In this document: positions 8,141-17,864 of the stretch, one piece after another
Position numbering within the stretch: position 1 is the first letter of the stretch
Layout of the letters: the number at the start of each line of letters is the position of its first letter
Source: UBA5972 sp964567685
Lineage (GTDB): Bacteria; Pseudomonadota; Alphaproteobacteria; Rhodobacterales; Rhodobacteraceae
DNA: 64,000 bases
Direction of reading: 5' to 3'
NCBI GenBank assembly: GCA_964567685.1
Contig: CAZMNO010000009.1
Span: 27,366-91,365, forward strand
Position numbers and translations under genes: made by a program
Notes under the pieces: model-generated
Told to the model about the DNA's origin: nothing
Databases searched by the model: none
What the model saw: the letters and a program-made list of their open reading frames with translations, nothing else

Positions 8141-8566
8141 CTAATCCCCCACCGGATAAGCCGCCCCGTCTTTTTGCCCACCTGCTGCCGATGACGCATG
8201 ACGGTGGGTCCATTTCCAGCCGTCGGCGCGTTTCACCAGGCCGACCGACCAGCGGACCGGGACGCTCAGGGCCTTGCCGTCAATCTCAAGATGGATCGTC
8301 AGGGTGGCCGCCACGACCGCCGCATCGCCGGTCTGGGTGACATGGCGCCAGTGCCATTCGAACTGTTTTGCCGTCGCATCATGGAAGTTTCGCGCAAACA
8401 CCCCTTCGACCGTGGCGCGGGTTGCGCATAACTCATCCGCCCCGGTGCCGATCAGAGATATATCGCTCTCTGCATCAAATAACGCCATCAGGCGCGGCAG
8501 ATCCTTGGCGCAATAGGCTTCGGCGTATTCCTCGAATGAGGCGAGGATGTCTTGCTGGTCGGTCAT
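8141..8566 (-). CDS. SnoaL-like / NTF2-fold protein
   Basis: A 141-residue protein of the SnoaL_3 type: a cone-shaped NTF2 fold starting with SFEEYAEAYCAKDLPRLMALF and ending with the WKWTHRHAS strand. Members are ketosteroid-isomerase-like enzymes or stress proteins of unknown substrate. The ATG at 8566 (MTDQQDIL) is preferred over one 27 bases earlier, as it fits the fold start. It lies 75 bases downstream of the hydrolase at 8642-9439 on the same strand. Confidence 0.8.
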   Translation of the reverse strand: MTDQQDILASFEEYAEAYCAKDLPRLMALFDAESDISLIGTGADELCATRATVEGVFARNFHDATAKQFEWHWRHVTQTGDAAVVAATLTIHLEIDGKALSVPVRWSVGLVKRADGWKWTHRHASSAAGGQKDGAAYPVGD

Positions 8567-8641
8567 AATTTGCCCCTGTTCACGTGGTCGCATCGGGGCA
8601 GGCTAGCAGACTGTGGAATGAATGCACGGTTTCTTTTAGCG

Positions 8642-9439
8642 CTAGGCTGCAGCAGCTGCGAGACGGACCAGCCAGTCGCGCACGAGTGCATTGAAAACGT
8701 CGGGACGTTCGAACACCAGGCCGTGCCCGGCAGCATCCAGCACGGCCAGGGTTGCGCGTGGGAATTGCGGCACCAGATCCATGGCGTCCAGATATCCCGA
8801 CATGCTGTCCTGCCGGCCGGCAATGATCAGGCTTGGTTTCTCGAAAACCGGTGCGTCACCCTTTGTGTGGAAAGAGAAATCGAAGGCTTCGCACACTCTG
8901 GCATCCTGTGCGGCATCGAATATTTCCTTGGCAGGCGTCACTACCCGCCGGGTCTTTGCAAGTATGTCGCGGCTGTGCACGACCATGAAGTTTTCAAACC
9001 GCCAGATTTCTTCATGCGCCAGTTCCGGCCGAATTGACGGGTCCGGTTCAATCGTCTGGTGGGCAGGCAAACGGGCCGGGTCTGCTGACGGATTACCACC
9101 GGGCACGATCAGTGCCGCGCCGGTCACCCTTTCTGGCCAAAGGTGCACGATCCCGCGGGCGATATAGCTGCCGCGCGACAGCCCGATGATGGCAAAGCTC
9201 CGGTTCGCAAGAACCTCGTCGGCGAAATCCACTACCGCAGCCAACAGGTCATCTTGTGAGTTTATGTTGTCCCGTGGCGGGCTTAGCCCGTGGCCGGGCA
9301 TGTCCACGTAGACGCGTTGCCAGCCTTCGGTTTCCTGAAAGATCGGCTCAAGCGTTTCGACCATATACCGGTGATCCAGCGTCACCCCGTGCAGGATCAG
9401 TAGAGGCCGTCCCTCGCCGATGATCACGTGATGCAGCAT
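8642..9439 (-). CDS. Alpha/beta hydrolase
   Basis: A 265-residue alpha/beta hydrolase. The oxyanion segment is LLILHGVTLDH near residue 13. The nucleophile elbow is GLSRGS near residue 93, and the final His is in DAAGHGLVFERPDVF. It is a serine hydrolase of unknown substrate, probably an esterase or C-C hydrolase. It precedes the SnoaL-like gene on the same strand. Confidence 0.85.
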   Translation of the reverse strand: MLHHVIIGEGRPLLILHGVTLDHRYMVETLEPIFQETEGWQRVYVDMPGHGLSPPRDNINSQDDLLAAVVDFADEVLANRSFAIIGLSRGSYIARGIVHLWPERVTGAALIVPGGNPSADPARLPAHQTIEPDPSIRPELAHEEIWRFENFMVVHSRDILAKTRRVVTPAKEIFDAAQDARVCEAFDFSFHTKGDAPVFEKPSLIIAGRQDSMSGYLDAMDLVPQFPRATLAVLDAAGHGLVFERPDVFNALVRDWLVRLAAAAA

Positions 9440-9570
9440 ATGTTCCCCCGGATGCAGATTGACCCGAATTCAGGGGTGAAGTCCAGTGCGTGGCTGACTG
9501 GGAGCACGCTGCTGCCCCGGACCTGATCCCGGGTCGCCTGGCGTCAATGTGCCCGCCCGGTTTCCCGGTG

Positions 9571-9591
9571 GTCCCGCATCAAGTGCGGGAC
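9571..9591. repeat. Perfect hairpin GTCCCGCA/TGCGGGAC
   Basis: Eight-base arms flank the loop TCAAG. The sequence looks like a short palindromic intergenic repeat in the gap downstream of the dimethylglycine dehydrogenase-type gene. It has no following T-run, so it is not a classical terminator. Confidence 0.5.
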
Positions 9592-9653
9592 AGCCGAGCC
9601 AGATTTAAAACGCGGAGTGCCATTACTTGCGGGTCTCCGCCTGTTCAGACCTC

Positions 9654-9674
9654 AAACGCTCCCCCGGAGCGTTT
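9654..9674. terminator. Hairpin downstream of the dimethylglycine dehydrogenase-type gene
   Basis: Arms AAACGCTCC and GGAGCGTTT are perfect over 9 bases, with a 3-base loop. It lies 25 bases past the stop codon of the minus-strand gene that ends at 9699. On that strand the stem ends in GTTTGAGG, a weak U-tract. The terminator call is inferred from position. Confidence 0.5.
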
Positions 9675-9698
9675 GCCGGACTGCGTCCGGGCCGGGCT

Positions 9699-12191
9699 TC
9701 ACCCATCCACACGAATGTTCGCGTTGGTTGGGTCATAGGGGCTGTCCACAGTGATTTCCGCGTCCCACAGCTCGCGCAGCATGCGCACTTTCAGCTTCTG
9801 GCCCGGTTTGGCAAGCTCTGGCGGCACATAGCCCATGCCGATCTGTTTGCCGAAATGTACCGAATAGCCGCCGGAGGTCAGGCGGCCGACCTTCTGACCA
9901 TCCAGCAGAAGCGCCTCGCGGCCCCAGGGATCGGCATCGTCAGGCCCGTCGATCCGCAGGGTGACGCATTGGGCGCGGATGCCCTTGGCTTCCATTTCAG
10001 CCTTGCCGTGGAAGTCTTTGGAGAGGTCGATGAAACGCGGCAGATCGGCCTCGGCAGGTGTGGCGTCGCGACCAAGTTCGGTGCCGAAAGCGCGATAGGA
10101 TTTCTCCTGCCTCAGCCAGTTCTGCGCCCGTGCGCCGACCAGTTTCAGCCCATGCTCTTCACCGGCTTTGGCAATGAGATCAAAGAGATAGTTCTGCATT
10201 TCAATCGGGTGATGCAGCTCCCAGCCAAGCTCGCCGGTATAGGCAACGCGGATCGCGTTGACCGGGCACATGCCAAGTTCGATCGGACGTGCCGACAGCC
10301 AAGGGAAGCGCTTGTTGGAAAGCGCGGTTTCAGGATCGGCATCACGGATGATCTTTTTCAGAACATCGCGGGATTTCGGCCCGGCGATGGCGAAGACGCC
10401 CCATTGGCTGGTGACGTCGTGGATCTCGATATAGCCAAACTCATCCATCTTGTCTTCGGCGGCCTTGCGCAGGAAGTCGGCGTCATAGGCTGTCCAGGCA
10501 CCGGCGGAAACCAGGTAGTAGTCGTTCTCGCCATTGCGCACGATTGTGTATTCGGTGCGGGTGGTGCCATGGGATGTCAGCGCGTAGGTCAGGTTGATGC
10601 GCCCCACACGCGGCAGCTTGTTACAGGTGAACCAGTCCAGAAACGCGGTTGCGCCCGGGCCCTTGACCACATGTTTGGTGAAAGCGGTGGCGTCGATCAT
10701 GCCAACACCTTCGCGGATCGCCTTGGCTTCCTCGAGAGCATATTGCCACCAGCCGCCACGGCGGAATGAGCGGCTGTCGTGATCGCTGAAACCTTCAGGG
10801 GCGAAGTAGTTGGGGCGCTCCCAGCCGTTGACAAAGCCGAACTGCGCGCCATTTGCCGCCATCCGGTCATAACAGGGGGCCGTGCGCAGCGGGCGGCAGG
10901 CGGGGCGCTCTTCATCGGGGTGGTGCAGAATGTAGACGTGGTCGTAGCATTCCTCGTTCTTGCGAGCCGCAAACTCGGTGGTCATCCAGTCGCCGTAGCG
11001 TTTAGGATCGAGCGACGCCATGTCGATCTCAGCTTCGCCATCGACCATCATCTGCGCCAGATAATAGCCGGTGCCGCCAGCGGCGGTGATGCCAAAGGAA
11101 AAGCCTTCGGCCAGCCACATGTTTCTGAGGCCCGGCGCCGGGCCGACCAGAGGGTTGCCATCGGGTGTATAACAGATCGGTCCGTTGAAATCGTCTTTGA
11201 GACCACTTTCCTCGCAGGACGGCATGCGGTGGATCATCGCCATATACTGCTCTTCGATCCGCTCCAGATCGAGCGGGAACAGATCGGCCCGGAAACTGTC
11301 GGGCACGCCATATTCAAACCGGGCCGGCGCGTGTTTTTCATAAACGCCCAAAATCCAGCCACCGCGTTCTTCGCGCACGTAGGATTGCGCATCGGCATCG
11401 CGGATCACGGGGTGTTCGGGGTTGCCGTCGGCACGCCACTTCTGCAGCGTCGGGTCAACATCGGTGACGATGAACTGATGCTCAACCGGGATCGCGGGGA
11501 TCTTGATGCCAAGCTGTTTAGCGGTGCGTTGGGCGTGGTTACCGGTGGCGGTCACCACGTGTTCGGCATGGATTTCAAAGGTTTCGTCACCCGCAACCAG
11601 ATTGCCGCCCTTTTCGACCATGATGGTACCGCGCACGATCCATTCGCTGCCGGTCCATTCGTAGCTGTCGACCTGACGCTTGCGGATGATCTCGACCCCG
11701 CGCTGGCGCGCGCCCTTGGCCATTGCCATGGTGACATCAGCCGGGTTGATATAGCCGTCGGTCGGATGGTAGATCGCGCCTTTCAGATCCTCGGTTCTGA
11801 TCATCGGCCAGCGGGCCTTGATCTCGTCCGGTGTCAGAAACTCAAATTCGACGCCGACGGTTTCAGCCGTTGCGGCATAAAGCATGTATTCATCCATGCG
11901 CTCCTGCGTTTGCGCCATGCGCAGATTACCAACGACCGAGAAGCCGGCATTGAGGCCGGTTTCCGCCTCAAGCTCTTTGTAGAACTTGACGGAATAGTCA
12001 TGAATATGGGTTGTCGCATAGGACATGTTGAACAGAGGCAACAGGCCAGCCGCGTGCCAGGTGGACCCCGATGTCAGCTCGTCGCGTTCAAGCAGAACCA
12101 CGTCTTTCCAGCCTGCTTTGGCCAGATGATAGGCGATCCCCGCACCAACGGCGCCGCCGCCGACTACGCAGGCTTTTACATGGGTTTTCAT
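9699..12191 (-). CDS. FAD-dependent dimethylglycine/sarcosine dehydrogenase with GcvT domain
   Basis: An 830-residue two-part enzyme. Residues 1-400 are a DAO-type FAD domain, with the dinucleotide motif VVGGGAVGAGIAYHL at the start and STWHAAGL, which contains the His often linked covalently to FAD in this family. Residues 420-830 are a GcvT-like folate-binding domain (GARAQNWLRQEKSYRAFGTE, then the barrel end). It would demethylate dimethylglycine or sarcosine and pass the C1 unit to tetrahydrofolate, part of betaine breakdown common in marine Rhodobacteraceae. The ATG at 12191 (MKTHVKACVVGGG) was chosen over one 51 bases upstream because the FAD motif should begin near the N-terminus. Confidence 0.9.
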   Translation of the reverse strand: MKTHVKACVVGGGAVGAGIAYHLAKAGWKDVVLLERDELTSGSTWHAAGLLPLFNMSYATTHIHDYSVKFYKELEAETGLNAGFSVVGNLRMAQTQERMDEYMLYAATAETVGVEFEFLTPDEIKARWPMIRTEDLKGAIYHPTDGYINPADVTMAMAKGARQRGVEIIRKRQVDSYEWTGSEWIVRGTIMVEKGGNLVAGDETFEIHAEHVVTATGNHAQRTAKQLGIKIPAIPVEHQFIVTDVDPTLQKWRADGNPEHPVIRDADAQSYVREERGGWILGVYEKHAPARFEYGVPDSFRADLFPLDLERIEEQYMAMIHRMPSCEESGLKDDFNGPICYTPDGNPLVGPAPGLRNMWLAEGFSFGITAAGGTGYYLAQMMVDGEAEIDMASLDPKRYGDWMTTEFAARKNEECYDHVYILHHPDEERPACRPLRTAPCYDRMAANGAQFGFVNGWERPNYFAPEGFSDHDSRSFRRGGWWQYALEEAKAIREGVGMIDATAFTKHVVKGPGATAFLDWFTCNKLPRVGRINLTYALTSHGTTRTEYTIVRNGENDYYLVSAGAWTAYDADFLRKAAEDKMDEFGYIEIHDVTSQWGVFAIAGPKSRDVLKKIIRDADPETALSNKRFPWLSARPIELGMCPVNAIRVAYTGELGWELHHPIEMQNYLFDLIAKAGEEHGLKLVGARAQNWLRQEKSYRAFGTELGRDATPAEADLPRFIDLSKDFHGKAEMEAKGIRAQCVTLRIDGPDDADPWGREALLLDGQKVGRLTSGGYSVHFGKQIGMGYVPPELAKPGQKLKVRMLRELWDAEITVDSPYDPTNANIRVDG

Positions 12192-12319
12192 GTCCGAATT
12201 CTCCAACAAACATTGAGTTGGCGGTAAATTGCAGAATTTCACGCCCCCCGGCTAGGGAGAGTCGACTTGGCCCTGAGCGAAAACGACATTCGCGTCGGAA
12301 TTAGATGGTTTTTTTGGCT

Positions 12320-13531
12320 TCAGCCGAGCACCCGCTCCAGATTGGCGATCAGGTCTTCGGGGTCTTCAAGGCCAACCGACATGCGGAAGATCCCGTCACC
12401 GGCAAAGGTGCGGTAGCTCTTTGCCGCGGCACCGGTGAGCCGGAACGACGTTTCCAGCAGATCGTCGGTTCCCATCAGGAATATAAGGCTTCGGTGATGG
12501 CCCAGTGACACCGCGTAATGGATGATTTCAAGGTCGGTCACCATCTTGTCGGCCAGCGCGTCGCATTGCTCTTTGCTGCCCACCTGAAAGGCCAGCATGG
12601 CGGAAAAGTTCTGCATCTGTGCCTTTGCCAGATCATGCTGCGGGTGGCTTTCAAGCCCCGGATAGATCACGCGTGTGACTTTTGGGTGGTTTTCCAGCCA
12701 ACGCGCCACTTCTGTCGCACCTGCTTCATGCGCCTTCATCCTGAGCGGTAGTGTCGAGACCCCGCGCGCGATCAGCCAGGCGTTGAAGGGTGACATGATT
12801 CCGCCGTGGTGAATACCGGCCTCAAACCGCAGCTTTCCCACCAGTTCGCGCGATCCGGCAATCGCACCCCCGACAGCATCGCCATGCCCGCAGAGGTATT
12901 TGGTCGCCGAATGCATGATCAGATCAACGCCAAGTTCAGCGGCGTTGCAGCCGAGCGGCGTGGCGAAGGTGTTGTCACAGGACACCAGTGCACCTGCCGC
13001 GTGCCCGAGCTTTGCCACCGCATTCAGATCGGTCAGCCGCAGGATCGGATTGACCGGTGTTTCGCAATGGATCAGCTTTGTGTTGGGGCGGATGGCGGCG
13101 GCAACCGCAGCCAGATCGGACATGTCGACAAAACTGACCTCGACCCCGAACCGGGGCAGGGTATCACGGCCAAGTTCAGCCACCCCGGCATAGGACACAT
13201 CGGAAATGATTGCGTGATCACCGGCGGACAGAAAGGTCAGGAAAATCGCCGTTGCCGCCGCCATGCCCGAAGCGGTACAGAGACAATCCTCCACCCCTTC
13301 CAGAGCCGCCAGCTTCTTTTCCAGCATCGAAACCGTGGGATTGGCCCAGCGCGCATAAAGCCAGGGGCTGTCTTCGGTCAGGTCATGGGCGGAAAACCCT
13401 GCCGCCTCTTCCACAGCGAAGGTCGAGGACATGTGGATCGGTGGGGCTGACGCAAGCGTTCCGGGATCAGGCCCTTCGCCTGCATGAATCGCAGTTGTCT
13501 GAACGCCGGTATAGCGGTTGCTTTTGGCCAT
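12320..13531 (-). CDS. Trans-sulfuration family PLP enzyme (cystathionine/methionine lyase type)
   Basis: A 403-residue Cys/Met-metabolism PLP enzyme. The Schiff-base Lys is in HSATKYLCGHGD, the N-terminal tetramer-contact region in PWLYARWANPT, and the cofactor-stacking Tyr in DVSYAGVAELG. The family includes cystathionine gamma-synthase, cystathionine beta- and gamma-lyase and methionine gamma-lyase; the exact reaction cannot be assigned by eye. It lies 128 bases upstream of the dehydrogenase on the same strand and is divergent from the M3 peptidase. Confidence 0.87.
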   Translation of the reverse strand: MAKSNRYTGVQTTAIHAGEGPDPGTLASAPPIHMSSTFAVEEAAGFSAHDLTEDSPWLYARWANPTVSMLEKKLAALEGVEDCLCTASGMAAATAIFLTFLSAGDHAIISDVSYAGVAELGRDTLPRFGVEVSFVDMSDLAAVAAAIRPNTKLIHCETPVNPILRLTDLNAVAKLGHAAGALVSCDNTFATPLGCNAAELGVDLIMHSATKYLCGHGDAVGGAIAGSRELVGKLRFEAGIHHGGIMSPFNAWLIARGVSTLPLRMKAHEAGATEVARWLENHPKVTRVIYPGLESHPQHDLAKAQMQNFSAMLAFQVGSKEQCDALADKMVTDLEIIHYAVSLGHHRSLIFLMGTDDLLETSFRLTGAAAKSYRTFAGDGIFRMSVGLEDPEDLIANLERVLG

Positions 13532-13653
13532 GATCGAGAATCTCCCTGTCAGTCGGGCAAACAGAAGCTCAGGCGCGAAAAAGTTACAACTGAAATGTGG
13601 TCAATCCCGGCTGGCATCCATAGATAAGGGAGCGACAGAACAGGAGCGCCGCC

Positions 13654-15687
13654 ATGACCAACCCCTTTCTTGCCGATTGGACCGGGACGTTTTCGCTGCC
13701 GCCGTTTGACGAAATCAGCGATGAACATTTCGCACCGGCCTTTGAAGAGGCGTTCCGCCAGTCGCGTGCGGCGATCAAAGCCATAGTCAACACTTCAAGC
13801 GCTCCAAGTTTCGCCAACACTATCGAGGAGCTGGAGCGCGCTGATCATTTAATGGACAAGGTGGCCGGAGTCTTTTTCAACCTTGTCGGGGCGAATTCGA
13901 ACGAGGCGCTGGAAGCACTGCAACGGGATCTTTCGCCGAAATTCGCTGAACTTCATTCTGAAACCATGATGAACGAAGCCCTGTTTGGCCGCATCAAAAT
14001 CCTCTTTGACGCTGATCCACCCCTTGATCTTACCGCTGAGCAGGCACGTGTTCTGATGCTCTATCATCGGATGTTCGTGCGCTCGGGCGCGGCCCTGACA
14101 GGTGCAGCCCGTGACCGGTTTGCCGAGATCGGCAAGCGCCTGGCCGTGCTTGGGACATCATTCGCGCAAAACCTGCTGGCGGATGAACGCGACTGGTTCA
14201 TGCTGCTTGCCGAGGCTGATCTTGAAGGCTTGCCTGAATTTCTGCGCGCTGCCGCACGGCAGGCCGCGACCGAGCGCGGCAAAGAGGGCTATGCCATCAC
14301 CCTGTCCCGCTCGCTGATCGTGCCGTTTTTGCAGTTTTCCACCCGTCGTGATCTGCGCGAGCAAGCGTTCAGGGCCTGGGGGGCCCGTGGCGAAAACGGA
14401 GGGAGTACCGATAATCGCGAGATCGTGCACGAAACCCTTGCCCTGCGGCAGGAAAAGGCGCGATTGCTGGGCTATGACAGTTTTTCCGACTTCAAGCTTG
14501 AACCGGAAATGGCAAAAACACCGGACGCGGTGCGCGCGCTTTTAATGGCGGTCTGGGAACCGGCGAAAGCGCAAGCTGATCGTGATGCCGAGATACTGAC
14601 GAACATGATGCATAGCGAGGGGATCAACGGTAATCTGGAACCCTGGGACTGGCGCCATTACGCCGAGAAACGGCGCCTGGCAGAGCATGATCTGGATGAG
14701 ACGGAGCTAAAGCCTTATTTCCAGCTTAACCAGATGATTAAAGCCGCCTTTGACTGCGCCGGCAAGTTGTTCGGTCTGACTTTTCATCCGCTATCCGTGC
14801 CGCTTTACCACAAGGACGCGCGTGCCTGGGAAGTGCGCAAGGAAGGTCGGCATCTGGCCGTCTTTATCGGCGATTATTTTGCGCGACCATCAAAGCGCTC
14901 CGGCGCCTGGTGTTCGGGGTTTCGTCAGCAATCGCGCCTTGATGGCGAGGTGCGGCCGATCGTTGTGAATGTCTGTAATTTTGCCAAGGCACCTGATGAC
15001 GCGCCCGATCTATTGACCTTTGACGACGCAACCACGCTTTTCCACGAGTTTGGCCACGCCCTTCACGGTATGCTGTCAGATCTCACCTACCAGATGATCT
15101 CGGGCACCAGCGTCGCCCGCGATTTTGTTGAACTGCCAAGCCAGCTTTACGAGCACTGGCTGACCGTGCCTGAGGTGTTGCGGACCTACGCAACACATGC
15201 GGAAACCGGCAAACCGATCCCTGACGATCTGCTGCAACGCCTGCTTGCGGCGAAGAATTTCGATCAAGGTTTTCAGACCGTTGAATATACCGCTAGCGCG
15301 TTGGTCGATCTGGCCTATCACGCCGGAGCAGCGCCTGACGATCCGATGGCGTTTCAGGCTGATGTTCTTGCTGCGCTCGGATTACCTGCTGCCATTCACA
15401 TGCGCCACGCTACCCCGCATTTCGCCCATGTTTTTGCCGGTGACGGATATTCGTCCGGCTATTATTCCTACATGTGGTCCGAGGTGATGGATGCCGACGC
15501 TTTTCAGGCTTTTGACGATGCGGGCGATCCCTTTGATCGCGAATTGGCCAATCGGCTTGAGACGCACATTTATGCCGCCGGCGGTTCGCAGGAGGCAGAT
15601 GATCTTTATCGCGGTTTTCGGGGCGTGTTGCCCAATGTGGGCGCCCTTTTGAAACAGCGCGGATTGAGCGAATCAACCAGCCATTAA
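13654..15687 (+). CDS. dcp: M3-family oligopeptidase (peptidyl-dipeptidase Dcp type)
   Basis: A 677-residue zinc metallopeptidase of normal Dcp/OpdA length. The HEXXH motif is in TLFHEFGHALHGML (near residue 465), followed by the second-helix ligand in RDFVELPSQLYEHW. It degrades short peptides in the cytoplasm. The start codon has an SD (AGGAG) 9 bases upstream. It is divergent from the trans-sulfuration gene. Confidence 0.93.
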   Translation: MTNPFLADWTGTFSLPPFDEISDEHFAPAFEEAFRQSRAAIKAIVNTSSAPSFANTIEELERADHLMDKVAGVFFNLVGANSNEALEALQRDLSPKFAELHSETMMNEALFGRIKILFDADPPLDLTAEQARVLMLYHRMFVRSGAALTGAARDRFAEIGKRLAVLGTSFAQNLLADERDWFMLLAEADLEGLPEFLRAAARQAATERGKEGYAITLSRSLIVPFLQFSTRRDLREQAFRAWGARGENGGSTDNREIVHETLALRQEKARLLGYDSFSDFKLEPEMAKTPDAVRALLMAVWEPAKAQADRDAEILTNMMHSEGINGNLEPWDWRHYAEKRRLAEHDLDETELKPYFQLNQMIKAAFDCAGKLFGLTFHPLSVPLYHKDARAWEVRKEGRHLAVFIGDYFARPSKRSGAWCSGFRQQSRLDGEVRPIVVNVCNFAKAPDDAPDLLTFDDATTLFHEFGHALHGMLSDLTYQMISGTSVARDFVELPSQLYEHWLTVPEVLRTYATHAETGKPIPDDLLQRLLAAKNFDQGFQTVEYTASALVDLAYHAGAAPDDPMAFQADVLAALGLPAAIHMRHATPHFAHVFAGDGYSSGYYSYMWSEVMDADAFQAFDDAGDPFDRELANRLETHIYAAGGSQEADDLYRGFRGVLPNVGALLKQRGLSESTSH

Positions 15688-15794
15688 CACTTACCAGATT
15701 GTTGCCGGATTCGATACAAATCAAGAAAATCCTCTCTATTATTTCGTTGCAATTCCAACAGCTTAAACTGCTTTTGTGAAATTGTGGCATAACT

Positions 15795-15941
15795 ATGACA
15801 AACCACAAATGGCTGGCGGTAAATCGACCCGTCAGGGTGCCTGCAGCTTCCCATTGTGAAGGCTCACTTTCTAAAATGGTTCAGGAATGGGACCCTGACG
15901 ATCTGGCAGTGCTTCAGGATTTCTCAAAACGACTGGGATAA
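15795..15941 (+). CDS. Possible small protein, 48 aa
   Basis: An open frame in the gap between dcp and the autotransporter, ending QEWDPDDLAVLQDFSKRLG. That ending is faintly like the last helix of MarR-type regulators, so it could be a remnant or a real small protein. There is no strong SD. Confidence 0.2.
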   Translation: MTNHKWLAVNRPVRVPAASHCEGSLSKMVQEWDPDDLAVLQDFSKRLG

Positions 15942-15965
15942 CACCTGTCGCTACCGGAGTGTTGG

Positions 15966-17750
15966 ATGGCCTTCACACCTGTCATGGTCAAGCTATTGAG
16001 AGTGGTCGCTTTGGGCGGCCTTGTCTCGCTGCCCGTGGTTTCGCATGCAGACGACTTCACGGTATCCACTGACTCAACCTCGCAAAACGGGGCGCACGTG
16101 GTTGACGGCAGCGACACGCTGACAATCAATTCCGGCGCATCAATCGATACGTCCGGAGCGGCAAATACACATGCCGTTTCGGCAACCGGTGGCTTCAATA
16201 CCGCCACCAACAACGGCACGCTGACCGCCGCCGGGACCGGGGCGGCTGTCGCGTTTGCCGGTTCAAACTCGACATTGAACAATACCGGGCTGGCGCAGAC
16301 GACCGGCGATAACGGACCGGCGGTGGTGTTCAATTCGTTTTCCGGATCATTGAACAACAGCGGACAAATACTGACCTTTGGCACAAATGCGCATGGTGTT
16401 GAGGTCAACGGCTCTCTGGCAGACATCCGAAACACGGGCAGGATTATTGTCACCGGCACCGGTGCTGATGCGGTGGTGTTCAACGCGGGCACACAGTCCA
16501 TGACCAATTCCGGGTTGATATCTTCGGCAAGCGGTGCGGCCATCCGGTTTAACAACGGTGAGGCGGATTTAACTCTGAATGCGCCGGGATTTATCGAAGG
16601 GTCGATCAATCTGGCAAGCAGCATCGCGGTCACCATCAATACCGGTCGCAGCCACTCATTTCAGTGGACATTTGATACCGCACAATTATGGACGCTGACG
16701 GTCAATGGCGATATTCCCTACGTGATTTCCCTCAACACGGTTGCCTCAATCGATCCGACACAATTTACCGCGTCCAAAACCGGAATGACCGAAACGGCGG
16801 GCCAGGTCTTCAGCCTGATCACGGGCAGAACTGCCAGTCATTTCAGCAACGCAAACGGCACGACACAGTCAACCAGGCTCAACCCGGTTCCCGATGATCC
16901 GATTGTCGAAGAACCTACGCCCCGGAATATCTGGGTTTCGCCTTATTTGCGCGGCTCCCTGCACAATGCAGCGGGCAATAATCTGGCCTATCTTCACAGG
17001 CAGGCGGGCGTGGTCGCCGGGATTGATTTCGCCCCCGGGTCGGACCTGCTCTTTGGTTTGGCAGCAGGTGGCGCGACGGGGGATTACACGGCCGATGCGC
17101 TTTTTACCCGATCTCATCGCATCTGGACGTCAGCAGGTATTCTGGGCCTCTATGGGGCCTGGGGTTTGGGCAAATCGGTTCTCGATTTCGGCATTCTTGG
17201 TGGTGTGCAGAACCATCTCAGCCACCGCACGATCAATAACAATAACCTGCCCGGGGGAACTGACACCGGTGTCGCCAATTACTCCAGCGTCTTCCTTTCG
17301 CCTGAGGTCAGGCTGAGCCGCCTCTTTCGCTTTGGTGACAGGGTGTCGTTATCTACAAGCGCGTCTTTGGGGTACACCGCCGGTGTAATCGATGCCTATA
17401 CGGAAACCGCAAGCGCCTCGACCGCCTCATTCGCAGCGCGCAGATTTGGCATCGGAACGGGGAAAATCGATTTCAAACTGTCCTGGGTGCTGGGCGCCAC
17501 AATCCTGTCGGGCAAACTGGGTTATGTCGTTCAAAGCGGTTTCGCCGGTGAAACGATCACCGGCACGTTGCTGGGTTTACCCTGGTCATATTCAACCGGT
17601 GCAGGCGTCAGCTCTGCCGGTCAGGTCGGGCTCGCACTGGATCGCCAGTTCGGGCCACATATTTCTGGCAATCTGCAAGCCAAAGCCGCCTTTGGCGGGT
17701 CGGGTCTTGCCAGGACAGAGGCATCCGCAAATCTCAGGATCGAGTTCTGA
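15966..17750 (+). CDS. Autotransporter (type Va) with beta-barrel domain
   Basis: A 594-residue secreted/outer-membrane protein. Residues 1-28 are a signal peptide ending VSHADD. Residues 30-290 are a low-complexity, Asn/Gly/Thr-rich passenger with repeated units such as NTG, NNSGQI and TNSGLI, predicting a beta-helix. After a Pro-rich linker (PVPDDPIVEEPTPRN) comes a barrel of about 270 residues, ending in the C-terminal Phe of RIEF that the BAM complex recognises. The passenger is short, so it may act as a surface adhesin. A strong hairpin follows it. Confidence 0.88.
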   Translation: MAFTPVMVKLLRVVALGGLVSLPVVSHADDFTVSTDSTSQNGAHVVDGSDTLTINSGASIDTSGAANTHAVSATGGFNTATNNGTLTAAGTGAAVAFAGSNSTLNNTGLAQTTGDNGPAVVFNSFSGSLNNSGQILTFGTNAHGVEVNGSLADIRNTGRIIVTGTGADAVVFNAGTQSMTNSGLISSASGAAIRFNNGEADLTLNAPGFIEGSINLASSIAVTINTGRSHSFQWTFDTAQLWTLTVNGDIPYVISLNTVASIDPTQFTASKTGMTETAGQVFSLITGRTASHFSNANGTTQSTRLNPVPDDPIVEEPTPRNIWVSPYLRGSLHNAAGNNLAYLHRQAGVVAGIDFAPGSDLLFGLAAGGATGDYTADALFTRSHRIWTSAGILGLYGAWGLGKSVLDFGILGGVQNHLSHRTINNNNLPGGTDTGVANYSSVFLSPEVRLSRLFRFGDRVSLSTSASLGYTAGVIDAYTETASASTASFAARRFGIGTGKIDFKLSWVLGATILSGKLGYVVQSGFAGETITGTLLGLPWSYSTGAGVSSAGQVGLALDRQFGPHISGNLQAKAAFGGSGLARTEASANLRIEF

Positions 17751-17765
17751 GGTTTCGCGTGGTGG

Positions 17766-17827
17766 GGGCGGGGGCCGGGTTGGTCTGCTGAATTGAACAA
17801 TCAGCAAATCACCCGGCCCTTCCCGCC
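17766..17827. terminator. Bidirectional hairpin between autotransporter and SH3 gene
   Basis: GGGCCGGGT (17772-17780) pairs with ACCCGGCCC (17811-17819), and inside it TGCTGA (17786-17791) pairs with TCAGCA (17801-17806). GGCGGG/CCCGCC pairing can extend the base. It sits between two convergent genes, as a shared terminator would. Confidence 0.65.
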
Positions 17828-17864
17828 GCCAGAAATCAGGAAAGCGGGGCGCCTCCGCCCTGGT

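Noticed and set aside
10779..12227. Long open frame (482 codons) on the plus strand
   Set aside because: It lies antisense to the dimethylglycine-type dehydrogenase, has no family motifs, and arises from GC-rich codon bias in the opposite frame.
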